Translations under genes and position numbers: made by a program
Part shown: positions 35,450 to 50,300 of the stretch, one piece after another
Position numbering within the stretch: position 1 is the stretch's first letter
Layout of the letters: every line of letters begins with the position of its first letter
The notes under the pieces: model-generated
What the model was told of the DNA's origin: nothing
The model's database searches: none
Seen by the model: only the letters and a program-made list of their open reading frames with translations
From: Hetaerina americana
Lineage: Eukaryota > Arthropoda > Insecta > Odonata > Calopterygidae
Direction of reading: 5' to 3'
NCBI GenBank assembly: GCA_022747635.1
Contig: JAKTNV010000011.1
Coordinates: forward strand, 14,194,975-14,258,974
Length of the DNA: 64,000 bases

Positions 35450-38358
35450 TTCTGGCCAAAATTTAGGTTGTCCCATTCTTGAAAAGTCAACTGGTCATAT
35501 AAACAAGGTTAGGAAATAGAAAAACAAACAATTATGAAATGTTTAATGCAGTCTATTGTTTCAGTTTGGTCACACTTAAAATACATAAATAATAACAATC
35601 AGTATTAATAACAAAACAAAAAATACTCCAAAATAAATATACAACATCAACACAAAATTTAAAACTGACATAATTCAATCACAGTTAAATACAAAAACAA
35701 TGTACAAGCACTTTTAAAATAATAAGCTCATGACTAGCAATTAGTAAATCAAGAATACAATACAGTTAACGACTACAATAAAAAAATAAGTTAATCTGAA
35801 TTGGGATTACAATCTCACTTTTTTGCAATTTTCACAGTTGCATTATGCTAGGCTTAAAAAGCAGAAAAACTGTTTACAAAAGTAGTCACTTGATATTACC
35901 TTCATTAACGAAGTCCAAAAACCTTCGCTTTTTTTTAAATACTTAGGACAAAGCCTAGAGAGCACAACAATAAAATAACAATTCCCAATTTAAAAATTTC
36001 GATAATATTTAGAATCTCATTCTTCATTCAATGCATTTCAATCCTCAAAAAAGGTTGGTCCTCTCCTGTACTTAAAAATATACAAGAGTAAACTCAATTA
36101 ACATTCTTCTTCGTACTTCTCCCATTCACAGTCATTCTTCATTGATGTAAAGGAGAATATTGTTCATTAACTTAAGTATTGCCAATGAGCATCATTAAGA
36201 GCATTTCGTCATTCCACATTTTCCCTGCAGCCTCAGGTACATAAATAAGTTTGAAATGTGTCCCAAGAAAATAAATAAATTTTTTTTTAGCAAAAATATT
36301 TAAAGGAAAGCAAAATAAAAATCATGCCTTTAAAAATTTTTGTTAGAGGGGTGTTGGTAAGAAGACAAGAATAATAAAAAAAAGCATTTTTGGCTGCTTT
36401 ATAACCAATTTAAATACATTAGCTTTAAATGATGTTAAATCAATTACTATGTGAAAAATTACATCCTGGAATACAACCAGCCATAAAAATATTACAATTC
36501 ATGTGAGTAAAAATTGCTTGGGTCAATTCCCCAAAAACTTTTCATAAAAATTGTAGACATATAATTACTTACTTTATTCCCTACAAGATAATATTAATAC
36601 TCAACAGAATTAAAACTGGTACTGGCCTTCTTCAAACAAAACATGCACCTACATAATCCCCACAACATCTACGATTATTTTTAAATTAAGGAGGTAAGAA
36701 CTATGCGATATAACTGCCATAAATACATTTCAAATTATTAATAAAAAAATTATACTTTTGTCATAAAAATGAGGTGAATTTATGCAATACGAAGCACCAA
36801 TGATTTTTTTTGATTTGCGTGAAACTGGAAGAAAAAAAAATATTCCACTGGTGGCGCCTGAAACTAGTAAAATTTCATAGAGCAATATTTCCTATTGCAA
36901 CCTATAAATCTACATCAAAATAATAATGACAGCAACAAGAGACTGGAGCAAAAATATGCGATACATGATAGAGTAATAGATACAAGTATAGAGAGAAACG
37001 GATTTAAAGCTAAGAGTTCATTTTGTACAATTTACAAAGGGGTGCCATTTGATTATATACAGTTTATTGAGGTCTTTGTGAGAAAAAGCTTGACATTTAA
37101 TTTCTACACTGTATGGCACAAAATGAAAATATTTCCCCATGTAATCAACGTGTTTGCAATTATTTGTCAATGTAAAAAAATATTTGCTCAAGAATAATCA
37201 ACTTACATAGTTGACAATGCATGTATGCAATACAAACTTCACTTTTTTGAAAGTTAAATCACACTAACTCACACAATACATCATTAAATACGCATACATG
37301 CCAATTATCACACTTCCATGTGCATTAATTTAGACCGAACTAAGGATTGTACGATTGAGAGTTCATTCTAAGGCACCTCTTACACCTCGGCATGCCTCCA
37401 GGGAATTACATACAAGAGATGCTTAGAAAAAAACCAAATTCCTAGCATTTAATATCATCATCTTGTATTGCAATGTTTTGTACGAATCACTTAGGAACTC
37501 ATGTACTCCTTAATGACACCAATTTGTGTTGAATACTTCAGGAAGTGAGAAATTGAAACATCGCCATCTAATATCAATCACACCATGTGACCAAAAGAAC
37601 ATTATTTACTTTTAAAATGACTCACACATCGGTTATACCAAAAAAAAAAAAAACTTCCTTCCATCATATTCTACATTGCCATCATATCCAACATACTTAA
37701 ATGTCCCTTCGTGTCATGTGAATTTCTCATCCAAGTGATATTCAAATCTGTTTTCTTTGAATAATGATGATGGCACCATATTCATCAAGTATTCCATTGC
37801 CATACAAAATACCAATCACGAACTGTATCATCATCATTCCTTAGAAGAAAGCAAATTTTTAGCAATTAGGTACACTATGAATGGCCCATAGCCATTAACA
37901 TTGGCTGAAATTTAATCTAACTTTTCCGAGGGCATCGTGTTATCAAATGTGATAGGCAACAACATTCCAGTACGAGCATTTTCCAGTTTTTCTTTCAAAA
38001 TATGAACCAGTAACTTTTTTCACATTGAAATTATTAACATAAATGTGATTGCTAAGGCAGCAAAAATCTATGTCATAAGATACTGGAAGCACATTCCCCC
38101 ACAGACTCAAAGTCTGCAGACTGAAAATGCCCCTAACTGTTAGTCCAGCTATGGGTGCAACCCGACGATATAGCTTGTCCTAGTGAGCCGCCAACAATTC
38201 ATTATTTCCTCCTACCCCACTCATCTTGCAAATCTCTTGATTCTCTCACTAATGTCCTCCGATCCAGTCGATGCAAATACTCAGTGACGTTCATGACCTA
38301 TAATCTTCTGTGTAAAAAAAAAACAAACAAAATAATACGAAGGCTGCATTTGCCCTCC
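35450..38358. other. AT-rich DNA downstream of MsrB
   Basis: No gene recognised. Part is expected to be the 3' UTR of the MsrB gene (which reads leftward), but no poly(A) signal could be chosen with confidence. Confidence 0.4.
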
Positions 38359-41300
38359 TCACTGCTGAGTTCCATTGGTTTGTTCGGGCTGGTTCAGAGG
38401 CTGGAAGTTCAAGGCTGCACTGTTGATGCAGAAACGTGTCCTGGTCGGAAGGGGTCCATCGTTGAAGGCATGTCCGAGATGAGCACCGCACTGGGAGCAG
38501 CTGACCTCGGTGCGCACCATTCCTGCCGATCGGTCAGTCAGCAGGAGTAGCAGGTTAGCACCCACTGAGGCACAATACCATGCAAACACATGGGCCACCA
38601 TGGTTGAGGAGGAATGGAGTTAAAAGGGGGATTGATTTTTTTTGAGTGAGTCAGAATTAGGGACGTTTAAAAAGAGTTACCAAAAGCATGCAAGACGATA
38701 GATTGAGTCAAAGACCAAGGGTAGGCGCACACACACATAGTAAGTAAGAACACACATATATTGGATCAACCCATTATGAGACCGTTAACCAGAAAGTTTG
38801 ATTAAAATTACGTGAAATATAAGCGTGATTAAAGGTAATTTTGGTGCATGTTAAACATGATTGGGATCCAATTTAGATTAAGCAAAATTTAAAAAAATTC
38901 ACCCAAGAGGAATAACAATGTCCACAAGTTCAGTGAAATGGATGTCGGATTAAATATATATATATATTAGTTGGACCCATTGCAGTGAAGAAATTAAACC
39001 AAAGAACATGGTAATTTAAAATTTGCATGTGCATGAGTTAAGACAACAGATAAATACAGTTTAAATAAATCACACAGTTATAACAACACAGGAAAAAATA
39101 CAAATTTTATCGTGAAACGGAGAGTGGATAAGAAATAGTAATTAGTCACAGTTTAAGGCAGTTTGGATAATGGTGTAGTTTGAAAGTATGGTTTCGTTGA
39201 GGAACCAGAAAGAATGGAAGAGAAAGAGAAAAATAACAAAGTATGAGAAATATTAACATTTTCTTCATCATTAAATCTCATAAATGTTCGCATTAACCCT
39301 CCGAAAATGGATAAGAGTTTCAGTAAGCCTTTACTGCTATAATAATCAAGACAAATCATAGGGCAAGCTTTCGTACACTAAGAGATAAATGAGGACTCTC
39401 TGATGCAAGAGAAAAGGAAATTTTATATTTGACGATCAGGAGTACATATAATGTATCACAGAAAAAGGCATCTTAGAAGTAAAATCAAAATTTCCTCACT
39501 TAAATCTTTAGTTTATGAATTTTCTTTTTAGTGTTACAACACCTAACTACAATTCTGAAATTTTATGTATTGACAATCTGATAAGCACCATGTACAGTGG
39601 AACCATGCAAAATGAGCATAATTTGTTCTAGAATCTCTTACGCCATGTGAAATACTCATCAAGCAAAACAATTTCACCAGGATAAATGAATGTAAAACAA
39701 GATATTGTGCCACATGCCGGAAAAAATAAATTATGTACAAGATTTGAAAGAGATCAAAGAGAAAATTATACACATACAGGGTGCGGCGCTTAAATCCGGA
39801 CTAACACACGTTTCTGCAAATGAGGTTTCCTCGCCGAGCTAGCGAAACCTTCCCCAGACTTCTCCCAAGCATTATACTTAGCCACAATATCGTAAACAGT
39901 TGATCTGGGGTACCAGAAGAATCGAACTATTTTGAAATCTAACGCCCAGCGTGAACACTTTCGATAATGGCAGCTCTTCAATTGTACTCCAATTCACTTG
40001 AACGTGACATCTCGGTCCTTTTGAGGTTATGACTGTTTACTAGATGCCTATAGATTTAAAGAATGCTAATCCCGACCTCTAGTGGAACTATGACATGGCG
40101 AGATATTCAAATTGAAACTTGTCTGGATTTAAGCCCCACACCTTGTACGAGGGCGGTTCAATAAGTACCCATGTTTGACGACAAAGGGCATTCCTGAGGG
40201 AAGTTTATGTTATCATTGTGTGCTGCCATCTATCAAACAGTGAAACAAATTTCAGACTGATTTAAAGGTTAGTTTGGATTTGGCAGCCATTCGAGTAAGA
40301 TGTGTTTCGTGATTTTCGCTTAGATGGAAAAAGATCAGTATCATTTGGTAATTTGCTTTTTGTTTTTGGATGGGAAAAAATGCAAGGAGATATAAGCAAA
40401 GCTGGATGCTGTTTATAGGGGCACTTTGCCATCTATGACCACAGTTAGATTTTGGTTCGATGAATTTAAACGTGGGCGAACATCTGTTTTTGATGAGGAG
40501 CGACCAGGATGCCCAGCAGACGTGATTACCAAGGAAATCATTCAAAAAGTCCACGCCATGATTCTCCCTGATCGACGAACAAAAGTGCGCAAATTAGCAG
40601 AGGCCGTGGGTGTGTCGACTGGAATGGCAAGTAATATTTTACATGATAGGTTGGCAATGAAAAAATTGTCGGCCCGATGGGTGCTGCGTATGCTCACGGT
40701 GGACAACAAGCTGATCATCTGTCTGATCAAGCTGATCAGGCTGTCAACATCGAAAACTACATGAACTACGTTATGAATTGCTGCCGCACCCCCCATATTC
40801 ACCTGATCTGGCTCCTTGCAACTTTTTCTTATTCCCTAACATGAAGAAATGGCTCTTGGGAAAAAAATTTAGCTCAAACGAGGAAGTTATCGCCGAGACA
40901 GGCGTATTTTGGAGAGTTCAAAAAATCCAATTTTTTGGAGGGGTTAAAAAAATGGCCGGAACGTTGGGTGAAGTGTACCTTTCTAAAAGGAGACTATGTT
41001 GAAAATTAAAAAAAATGTTTTGAAAAAATGGTTTCTTCATTTCTAACATAGGTACTTATTGAACCGCATATATATTGTTAAGGATTGTGAATCATCCTCA
41101 TCTTTTCTTCTATCACGGAATGAACCAAGCTGGAATTCAAAGTCCGTTTGTAGAAATCAAAAGAGAATTGAAATAACAAGTTTATTATTTTAGACAAATT
41201 CTTCATTCTTTTTCACTTGAAAGCTGTCCAGAGACATTTACTCTTGCTGATGCTTACGAATTTTGCGAAAATGCTACAGAGCATTATCATTACATAAATT

Positions 41301-44300
41301 AGAAATGCACATGGTCACTACCTTATTAGGGTGATGCTTCTCAATATAGAATAAAAAAGTTTTTCATGACTGCCATATCAAATTTAGCCAGCTCTTCTGG
41401 GCTTTACACTTAATGAAGGTTTGTAGAGTTTAATTTTCAAATTGCTGCTTGCATTGGCACAAAATAGCAGAGTGAGGAGATTTTTCATTGGCTTGCGGTC
41501 AGGCAATGCATTCTCTTCTACTGTTATATAGGTTTGCTTCAGCATCTTTTTCCAGAAAAAACCCAACTCATCACAATTAAGATCCTGTAGCGGCAGGTGA
41601 CCCTCAGAATCTACGAGCTTCTTGAAGTTGCTGATGAAGTTCTCTGCTGTTCTTGAGTCAAAGCTTGTTTGTATCACCGTGCCTCACAAAACTGTAATGC
41701 CGGTCTTTCATTTAAATCTCATGAATCACCAATGGCTTACCTCAAACACTTCTTCTTCAGGCATTAACGATCCTTGTGTCTTCTTAACCAAGATTGTGAA
41801 AATCACTTTTGCCTTCCCAAGAATGATATTCTTTCTAATAGTGTCACATTGCAGTTGCTTTACATTTATCCATATGAGAAACAACCTTTCAAAATTACTA
41901 AGAATATGTAAGTTTGAACAACGTAGCTTTTTCTTCTGGGAAATTTTTGCAAGGATTATTAAATTTAGCACAAAAAATCACAAAAAATATGACTGAACAC
42001 CAGTTTGGAAAGTGTGCGATCACTAGCAACACCATGATGCCAGAGGAACAAGTGCTAAATATACACTGAAGCAGCAAGCACACAATCGATCAGAGAATTC
42101 TCCTTTCCTCATCATCCATTATGCAAAATGCCAATGTTAACCCCTCAGCGTGGTTCTCAGTATGTGATACATCTCAGTTGGCAGGCCTTATCTGGATTGA
42201 GGTATACCCTGCTCCTTGATTATTTTTACAATATCTATAGTTCCCCTTGGCCTCTTAGATAATGAGTCTCCCTAATTGTTCTGTTTCGGCTACATGAAAA
42301 GCCATTCTAAAAGGAAGAAAGTCTGAGGTAATGAGATATGCGAGTTCTTTGCATTTATGCTTTGTCCTCAGGTTCTGTTCGTCTTTATTACTTGATATGA
42401 TCACCCTATCTAATTTCTCTGGAACCATTTGTGTATAATTCTTTCTTTTTGTTTTGTCGTAAAATTGCGAGGGCAAAAGGCCTCACCACCATCTATAGTC
42501 TCAGTTGTTAGATTTCTTTCTTCAAAAAGAGGAGTAAAAAAACCTTGAATATAACCCCGGTAATGGATTCCAAGAAGGATAAGCTTTTTTTGAGTTAAAA
42601 TAATAAATAGAATTTAGTTGAACACCTGGACGGAGAAAGAGAAGTGAGTATTGGAGGTGACAGTGCAAGGTCAAGAGAGGAAGTTTTGAACGGGAAGCTA
42701 TTTGATTGAAAAGATATGGCCGACCAGGAAGAAGTCCAGGCCTCAAAGAAGATGTCAGGTGTGCTCCGCACGAGGTAAAAGGAGGGATACAGTGTACTGG
42801 TGCCCCAACTGCATTTCAGACCTATATTTAAGAGGATTGTTTCAAATTATATCACACAAAACTAAACTTTTAGACTGAAGGTTCGCAACTTAAAGGCGAA
42901 TAAAGAAGTGAAAATTTAAAATATAACGTAAGTAAAATTTTTACCAAATAGAATGAGCTATTTAACATAATTCAATTTTTATTTTATTTCAGAATAAACA
43001 TTTTAAAAGATTTTAATTATTTTCAACGAAACTGCAACAGGGAGAGATTTTAGAAAAATTAAATACTGCGACTGAGGTCCAAGCATACCTATACCAGCTT
43101 GAGGGGTTAAAATAGTCATCTATTAAAAAATATTTTGCTCATTATGGGAATTACTCAGTGTGCAAGGTGCTTGTTAAGCAAGGTCCCATTAGGTACAGCT
43201 GACCTGAATTAATCATTATGAAAGCTTTAAAATGGCAATCCAATCGATATGTAAAAAACTTTAACTACTAATACTGAAATGCCTACTTATGATATATATT
43301 AAAAGATATAGATAAAATATTAAGACAGTATTTAAAGTATATAATAAAAATTTCCACAAACAAAAGAATCTTTCTGGTAAAGAATATGCACAGATATACA
43401 ATAAGATTTTTAATTAATTATCACTTTTATAGCAATGGGCAGTGGGTGCCATTGCATACAATCATAATGCAAATCCATACATTTAATGGGTCCTTTTCCA
43501 TCGGAATAATCAGTTGACGGAATAAAATTGATGCATAAAAAAATATGCTGATAGAGTTATACATAAATTCATGCACTAATTTTCTGACAAAGTGCCCGCA
43601 ACTCTTGAGAAAAAATGAGTGCAAATGATGCTCTTGTTTCCTTTAATCGCATGCTAAACATTCAATAAAACAATTTCCCAATGGAAATATAAGTCAACTG
43701 CTGCCACATACATACATGGTGGTCTCGAAAGAGCTGTGTGCAATGAAGAAATCAAATTTGAATGTTCCACCACCATTTTAGAAAGGGAAAAGTATTAATT
43801 TATTAACACCAAATAATGAGAAATTCTCACCCAATGCAGGGATGTAATCATCAACGGAAAGGTTAACAGACTTTTTTTTTATTTTCTGAGAAAGTAAGCT
43901 TGCAAAAAATATCCTAAAAAAATAAAATTATATAAGTTCATTGACAATAAATGATAACGAACAATAAGGAAAGAGTAATTGCCCAATGGATTAATTCTGA
44001 TTAAAGCCCACCAGAGAATTAGTTTAGTTGCTTATAGGTGATCCCATGGCTTTTATAACTGCAAGGAAAGTGCACCAGTGGTGATGCATCAGCAAAATAG
44101 ATGATGGCAGCAACATCGTTCCATGACTGGATACCCAAAATTCAACTATGCACCTTTCTAATTATTTCACTCGAGATGCCAAAATAAATTAAATCAACAC
44201 ATGCACGTTCAGTCATGTATTCAACTCAAATATTTTTTAACCTGAGATAATTGATGGTGAGGCATTGGCGCACAATTACTTGATCTGCTCACTGAGTATT

Positions 44301-47300
44301 TAATGGTAGTTGAGGGATTGGAGTTAAACATATTTTTTCAATAAAATAATATTAAAAAAATGTTTTATTTGATAAGCTTGCGCTAAAATAGGTCAACGTG
44401 GAGATGGATTAAGCAAAATTGCCAATTATTTCTCAATTCAATTATTTCTGAATTTTCCAGGTTTTTCCAAACAAAAAAAAACACATGTTTTTCCATACCA
44501 AGTCATAAAAATTGACTTACTAAGCACTACTTCTGAGTATCATTGCCTTAAGTAACCTGTCAGATGTATACACAATTTTCCCAAAAAAAATGTGTGATTA
44601 CCAATTGACTAAAATTATCAAATTTAATGCAATCAAACCTGATGAAATTTATGACAGACTAATATATCTTGATAGCATCCTACAAGTGTTAATGCTTGTC
44701 TCCATTATTACTGATATGGCATCTCGCTAACCTCTCCCCTTTCTCAACCCAAACTGATGATCATTTAAGTAAACATTTGCCCTGCTCCTCTTGTTGATCC
44801 TGAGACCCACTTTTGCTGAACCATTGCCCTGAAAAAATCTTCCAGACAAAACTCCTTCCACTTAAATGGTATTAATTAGTTCATAAAAACTCTTCATACC
44901 ACCTATTCCTAAACGTTTAAGTGGCTCAATGGGAATTTTGCCTACCCCCTATGCTATTATTTGATTTCAATTCCTTAGTTCCTTTTCTATTTTGCCATCA
45001 AGTAAGCCTGGACCTAAGCTATCCTCATCAATGTCATGTTCTCTTTCTATGCCTAAGCTTGCTGACTTAATGGCTTTACCATGTATTTAGTTCCTCTATA
45101 TATTCCTTCCATCTCTTTTGAATCTTCCCTGGTGTAATGCATATTTTCCCTCGGATATATTTGGTTTGCATGGATTTTCCCCTCTTACTCGCAGATAGCG
45201 CTTTCATCTTCCTGTACAGTGCACCAATTTCACTCTAACTTTATAAACTTTCCATATCCTTGCACTGCATTTTCCATCACACTTCTGTGACTCATCTATC
45301 TTTCTAATCATCTAGTCATTATCCATGATCTATTTTACCTTTTCGTATCTAGAGTTCATATTGTTTTGTTTGTGGCTTTTAATATCTCTTTTTTAATATT
45401 TTCTCAATTATCCTCTATACTACACACCTCCCTTTCCTCACTCGTGGTTCTCTCAACAGACTGCTGATACTTCTTCCTTGTCCATCCAGTTATTGCTTCT
45501 ACGTTCCATCTTCCCTATTTTACTTTTTTGAATCACTACACTTCACTACTACTAAATTATGGTCTGAGTCTGCATCCGTTTCTGGGAAACTATGATTTGT
45601 CACGGTGTTTCTAAGTCCCAGCCTAACCATAACACAGTCTAACTGATAACTTCCTGAATCCTGAAGCATTTTCAATGTAAATATACTCTTTTAGTGTGGA
45701 CTAAAGAAAGTGTTCATTTTGATTAACATGATTAACGAAACTCTATTGCTTTCTTAAATGGTTGTCACCTACCTCACTATCTCTCATCTTTTGCCTACCA
45801 TCATGTTCCAATCACCCATCACTATCAAATGTTTCCCACTAGGACCACCCTCGATCATGTCCTCCTCTACCTGATAACCTATTGAATTCTTCCTCCCTAT
45901 AATTAACTGGTGGCATGGAAACCTGAATAATGACCAAGTTTGCTGGCCCAGCTTTTACTTCGGCTAATGATATTGTAGCTGCTTTTTGTGTGTAAAAAAT
46001 ACTACAGTGAAATTTTTAGAATCCATGGAATAAGTGACCCTGAGGCTAGGGAAACCTTTGAATGAAAAATTCAAAGTATGCATCTCAAATTGATGAATTA
46101 ACTGAGGATGTACGCATATGAAAAATTCTAACCACCGTTGTCAGGAGGAGATTACTACACAAATTAATATGGCATCTCCATTCTGAGAAATTAGGTCTCA
46201 AAATGACAAAGTTACTTTTGGTAAAAATCACTGTCAACACTTACACACTTGTTTCAGTTCACATGAGGAATCATGTTTAATTCCAGTGGTAGAAAGACCA
46301 AGACATTATTTAAAACATTAAAGATACCATTAGCCTATTCTTATAGACATAAGGACCAATGATTTTTAAATTATTAATAAAAATGTTGAAATATTATGAC
46401 TAAAGATAATAAAAACTTAATGAATGGCAAGTATAAATATATGGACACCACATTACCCACCATGGGAGGTATCCTTTGAGAGCTTTACTAATCCATTTTG
46501 AAGGACTTTGGAGAACGCTGGCCACCCGCATTCAGAGTCATATTTTGCTTCTGATGAAAAGAGCTCCAGCTTACACACAACACAGCTATAAACCCCAGCT
46601 TCTGAGAACTTGTAGTATTTTCCTGTGTACGCCCTGCAAGATAAGGGGTCTAATGAGATCTTACAAAAATATTTCAAGGCATGCCACAACAAAAGTGAGA
46701 ATCAATTCAATCCTGAGCTGCTCCAAGCAGAAAAACATATTTCCTAGACAGGGAATTGAACCATGGAACTTCAACTTGCCAAGCTCTGATACTCTACCAA
46801 TTCTTCATTCAGTCTCTACTAGCATTGCACTTGTACTGATATGTGTTTCTGACTATTTTCTTAAAATCATATGAATATATTTTTGCCCCTTGGCAGGTTT
46901 TTCATTTTTTAATATAACAGATGGAGTAAGTAGGAGCTTTTTCCCAAACTCCACATCCTTCCCCTTCATCCTGGGCCTCATTATCTCTTGTTTTAGACTT
47001 CACTTATTGTAAAAAGTATACTGGTCAAGGCAGGTTTTTGTAGCTTCATTGCAATCAATGGTATATTTCTAAACTCCACCTAAGTACACACAAAATAAGC
47101 AGTAAAACCTGTAATACAATATGCTATTCTTCAACTCCATAAACTTCCTACATCCCTTAATTCAATCCAGCAAGCCCATTATTTTTCTGCATATACCTTG
47201 CTCCATAGTGAGATGTATTTGTAATACAAAGATTCCATTGTCATTTAAATGGAGGTAGCTTTTTCTCCCTCACCTTTCTAATTTATCCCCCATTTCCTCC

Positions 47301-50300
47301 AACCTCTCTTTCAAAATGTTTGCTGTTTTTTATTGTTTGTAGTTTGATGCTTATTTTATTAACTTTTTTGTTTTCTTATTCATGTTTCAGTTTAAAGTTT
47401 TCTTTTTTTATCAGCTGTGATGGTTTAGCTTTCGATGTGGATTTTGTTGCAATAAAGACATTGAGATCCAAAACGGAAAGTGATTGTGTACATGAATTGT
47501 GAAAAAGAAAAACTTTGTGAATTCCACTAACTTTATTTAAAATGGACATTTTTACTGAACAGTCAACAAAATCCTGTCATTTTAAATCAAATCCAGTTGA
47601 ACTCATGAAGTTTTTATTGGTCACAATTAATCATGGAGTTCCATAAAGTTGAGCTACCACAGAATTCATCATAATGATAATTGAGAATATAGTGATAATT
47701 AGACTATGATAATGTAAGGCAATGATCATGCGATGTTTTCAGGCTTTGCTTCGTTGGAAATCCATTATCACAGAAGTAAAAAAAAGTAATGTTTCTTTAA
47801 ACCAATTTTTATTATGTGCGACTAGTTTTGATGAATCAGCATCATTATCATGGAGTCTATGTACCGGTTGGTTTTATGTATGCTCATGAGTGGAGGTAAA
47901 GATGGGGGGAAATAGGAGGCCACCTCTTCCCCCCTCTTCATTTCCACTTGTGAGCATATATATAACCAACCTGTAGGTAATATTTTGTACCTGATAATGA
48001 AGCTGATTTGTTGAACCTAGTCATGCCAAATAAAAATTGGTGGAAAGATACATTGCTTCAGCCATTATCATCATTTCTATGATCTATTCAAAATGTGTGC
48101 CTGAAAAACAATGAGAATTAAGAATACTTGGGGACTACCAATGACTAATATATAACAAGCAGTTTTATGAATCTGTCAAGAAATATTAATAACTAAAGGT
48201 ATCCATCACGTGGTGAGACAGGGAGAGACAATAACTTTTTACCAACCAATACCTGAAGATATATTGAGAGACTAATAGAGGACTTCATGCCTTTACATAT
48301 TCAATAAGTAACTCATTACTAACTAAAGAATGTATTTAGTCAATATTATAAGTTTTAGTATTGAATTCAATGCAAAGATGTTCATGTTTCAGAAGACCTT
48401 GAAACAAAATGACTCATTGATTATAAAAAATATTGGAGAGAAGTAGTCCAATATTCTCATCATCTGGTGATAAAAACTTTGCAGCTACATATTTAACTGT
48501 GATATTATAGGGTATGAATACGAAGCTCCTTATTATTATTAAGTAAACTACCGGTAAAGGTAGGTTTTGGATGGACTATATTTTGTGACTCCTAACAAAA
48601 CCCAATCTAACAACCTACTCTACATCACCTCCCTCTTCATCTCTGAGTACTTCCTTCATCCTGTCCAAGATCCCTATTCTGTTCCTGCCCTTTCCTCGTT
48701 TGCCTAGCACTCTCCCCTCTATTACAGTCTTCAAAATCCCACTGCCGATCAATACCCCCTTCATCCATTTTTCCTGTCTCCTTAGAGTTTCTCCCAACAA
48801 ACCCCTCTTCTCGCCCACCATACCAAGTAGTTCCTTAATTGTTTTCCTTTCAGTCCATTTCACCTTCTCCATACCCGCATTTCAAAAGCATCTAATTTCC
48901 GTCTATCCTCCTTCTTCAGTGACCACATTTCTGTGCCAGACATCACTATGCTAAATTCCTTATATTTTACTCCAAATAGAGTGGTCTAAAATGCTTAAAC
49001 CAGAGTACATATAACACCCCTTGGCCTTTTGTGCATTAAATATTCTATTTGATGAGATTATGTAGACAAACAATATAAAAAATAAAAAAGGTGTCCACAA
49101 TTCAGTTATGAACAAGATATCTAACCCAAATTACTGACCCTGAATAATATGAAACCTGAATTGTCAAATAATTGTCCTTTTTCTTAACAGAACACAACCA
49201 GGGAAATTAATTAATGAATATACATTTGTAAACAAGATGAAACCTCAATTTTTTTGGTTAACAATGGGAACACTCTACAACTTCCCTTCATTTTTATGCC
49301 TGAATTTAATAACTACCTCCACTTCAAAGTCATAATATACAATGGTTTTCATCCACTGCCAAAGGACAAATACCAGTAAGCTTTTGAGAACATGCCAGCC
49401 AAGATAACTACTAATTCAAGGTCACCAGTCAGTTGGTGTGACTCTTGGCACTCAAGTTTTAAACCTTGGCCAAATGCATTACATAGTGACCTCATTAAAT
49501 GAAGATTTATGAGCAAATGAATCACTCTAACCAAAGTGTTTTTTCCCTATATACCTTACTCTGAAGAGTTTTAATTGCAATAAGAAGTAATACTTAGGAT
49601 GCTTCAATGCACAATAACTTACAAATTGGTATGTACAATGAATGTCATCACATCCACCTCACTTTAATACTATTTGGCACTTTGTCAACTGGGTGGATAA
49701 TGGCATTCCATTCACTGGCCAATAAACAAGAACTACTTCATAAAAATGGGTCAAGACACAAGATCAGTGTTTCAGAGGGCTGGTCAGGGTCAAACTGAAT
49801 TTACAGAAAAATACAAAAAAAAATAATTTGGCAATGATTATCACATCACACATTGGACAAATCATGAACTGTGCTTAGGTTCACAGGGAAAGGATATTTA
49901 TTTTGGAATTTTCTTTAGAAACAAGAGATGATAGCTGGGATAGCTGAGAGCAGAATATATTTACGGGGTGAGAGTAGTAATAACACTACAAAAATATCTT
50001 CATGGCTCCTTAATAAACAGTGAGAATGTAATTAATCATGTTAAACAACATCTTGAAGAAAGTAGAACAACGTACAGTTCGTGAATACATACATGTGAGT
50101 ACAAAATAGAGAATTGAAATCCAAAGGCAGCAGGAAAGATAGATCCAGAACATTTTAATTGGCAATGGAATCCTGATGACTGTGATATATGACACTAGGG
50201 AATGTCAGATAGGGGTAAAAAAAGGACAGAGTTAAAAGACTCTCCATTCTCGGGATGTCACCGCGTAGGTTGTTTTTCTGAAGGACAGAGTTGTTGAATG

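Noticed and set aside
38359..38601. MsrB C-terminal exon starting at an upstream ATG as a separate 80-aa gene
   Set aside because: The leading residues are intron translation; the acceptor CGGCAG|GA joins in phase to the exon at 46461-46633 and restores the family sequence.
47320..47502. 60-codon hydrophobic open frame
   Set aside because: T-rich DNA gives Phe/Leu/Ile runs; no family match or gene context.
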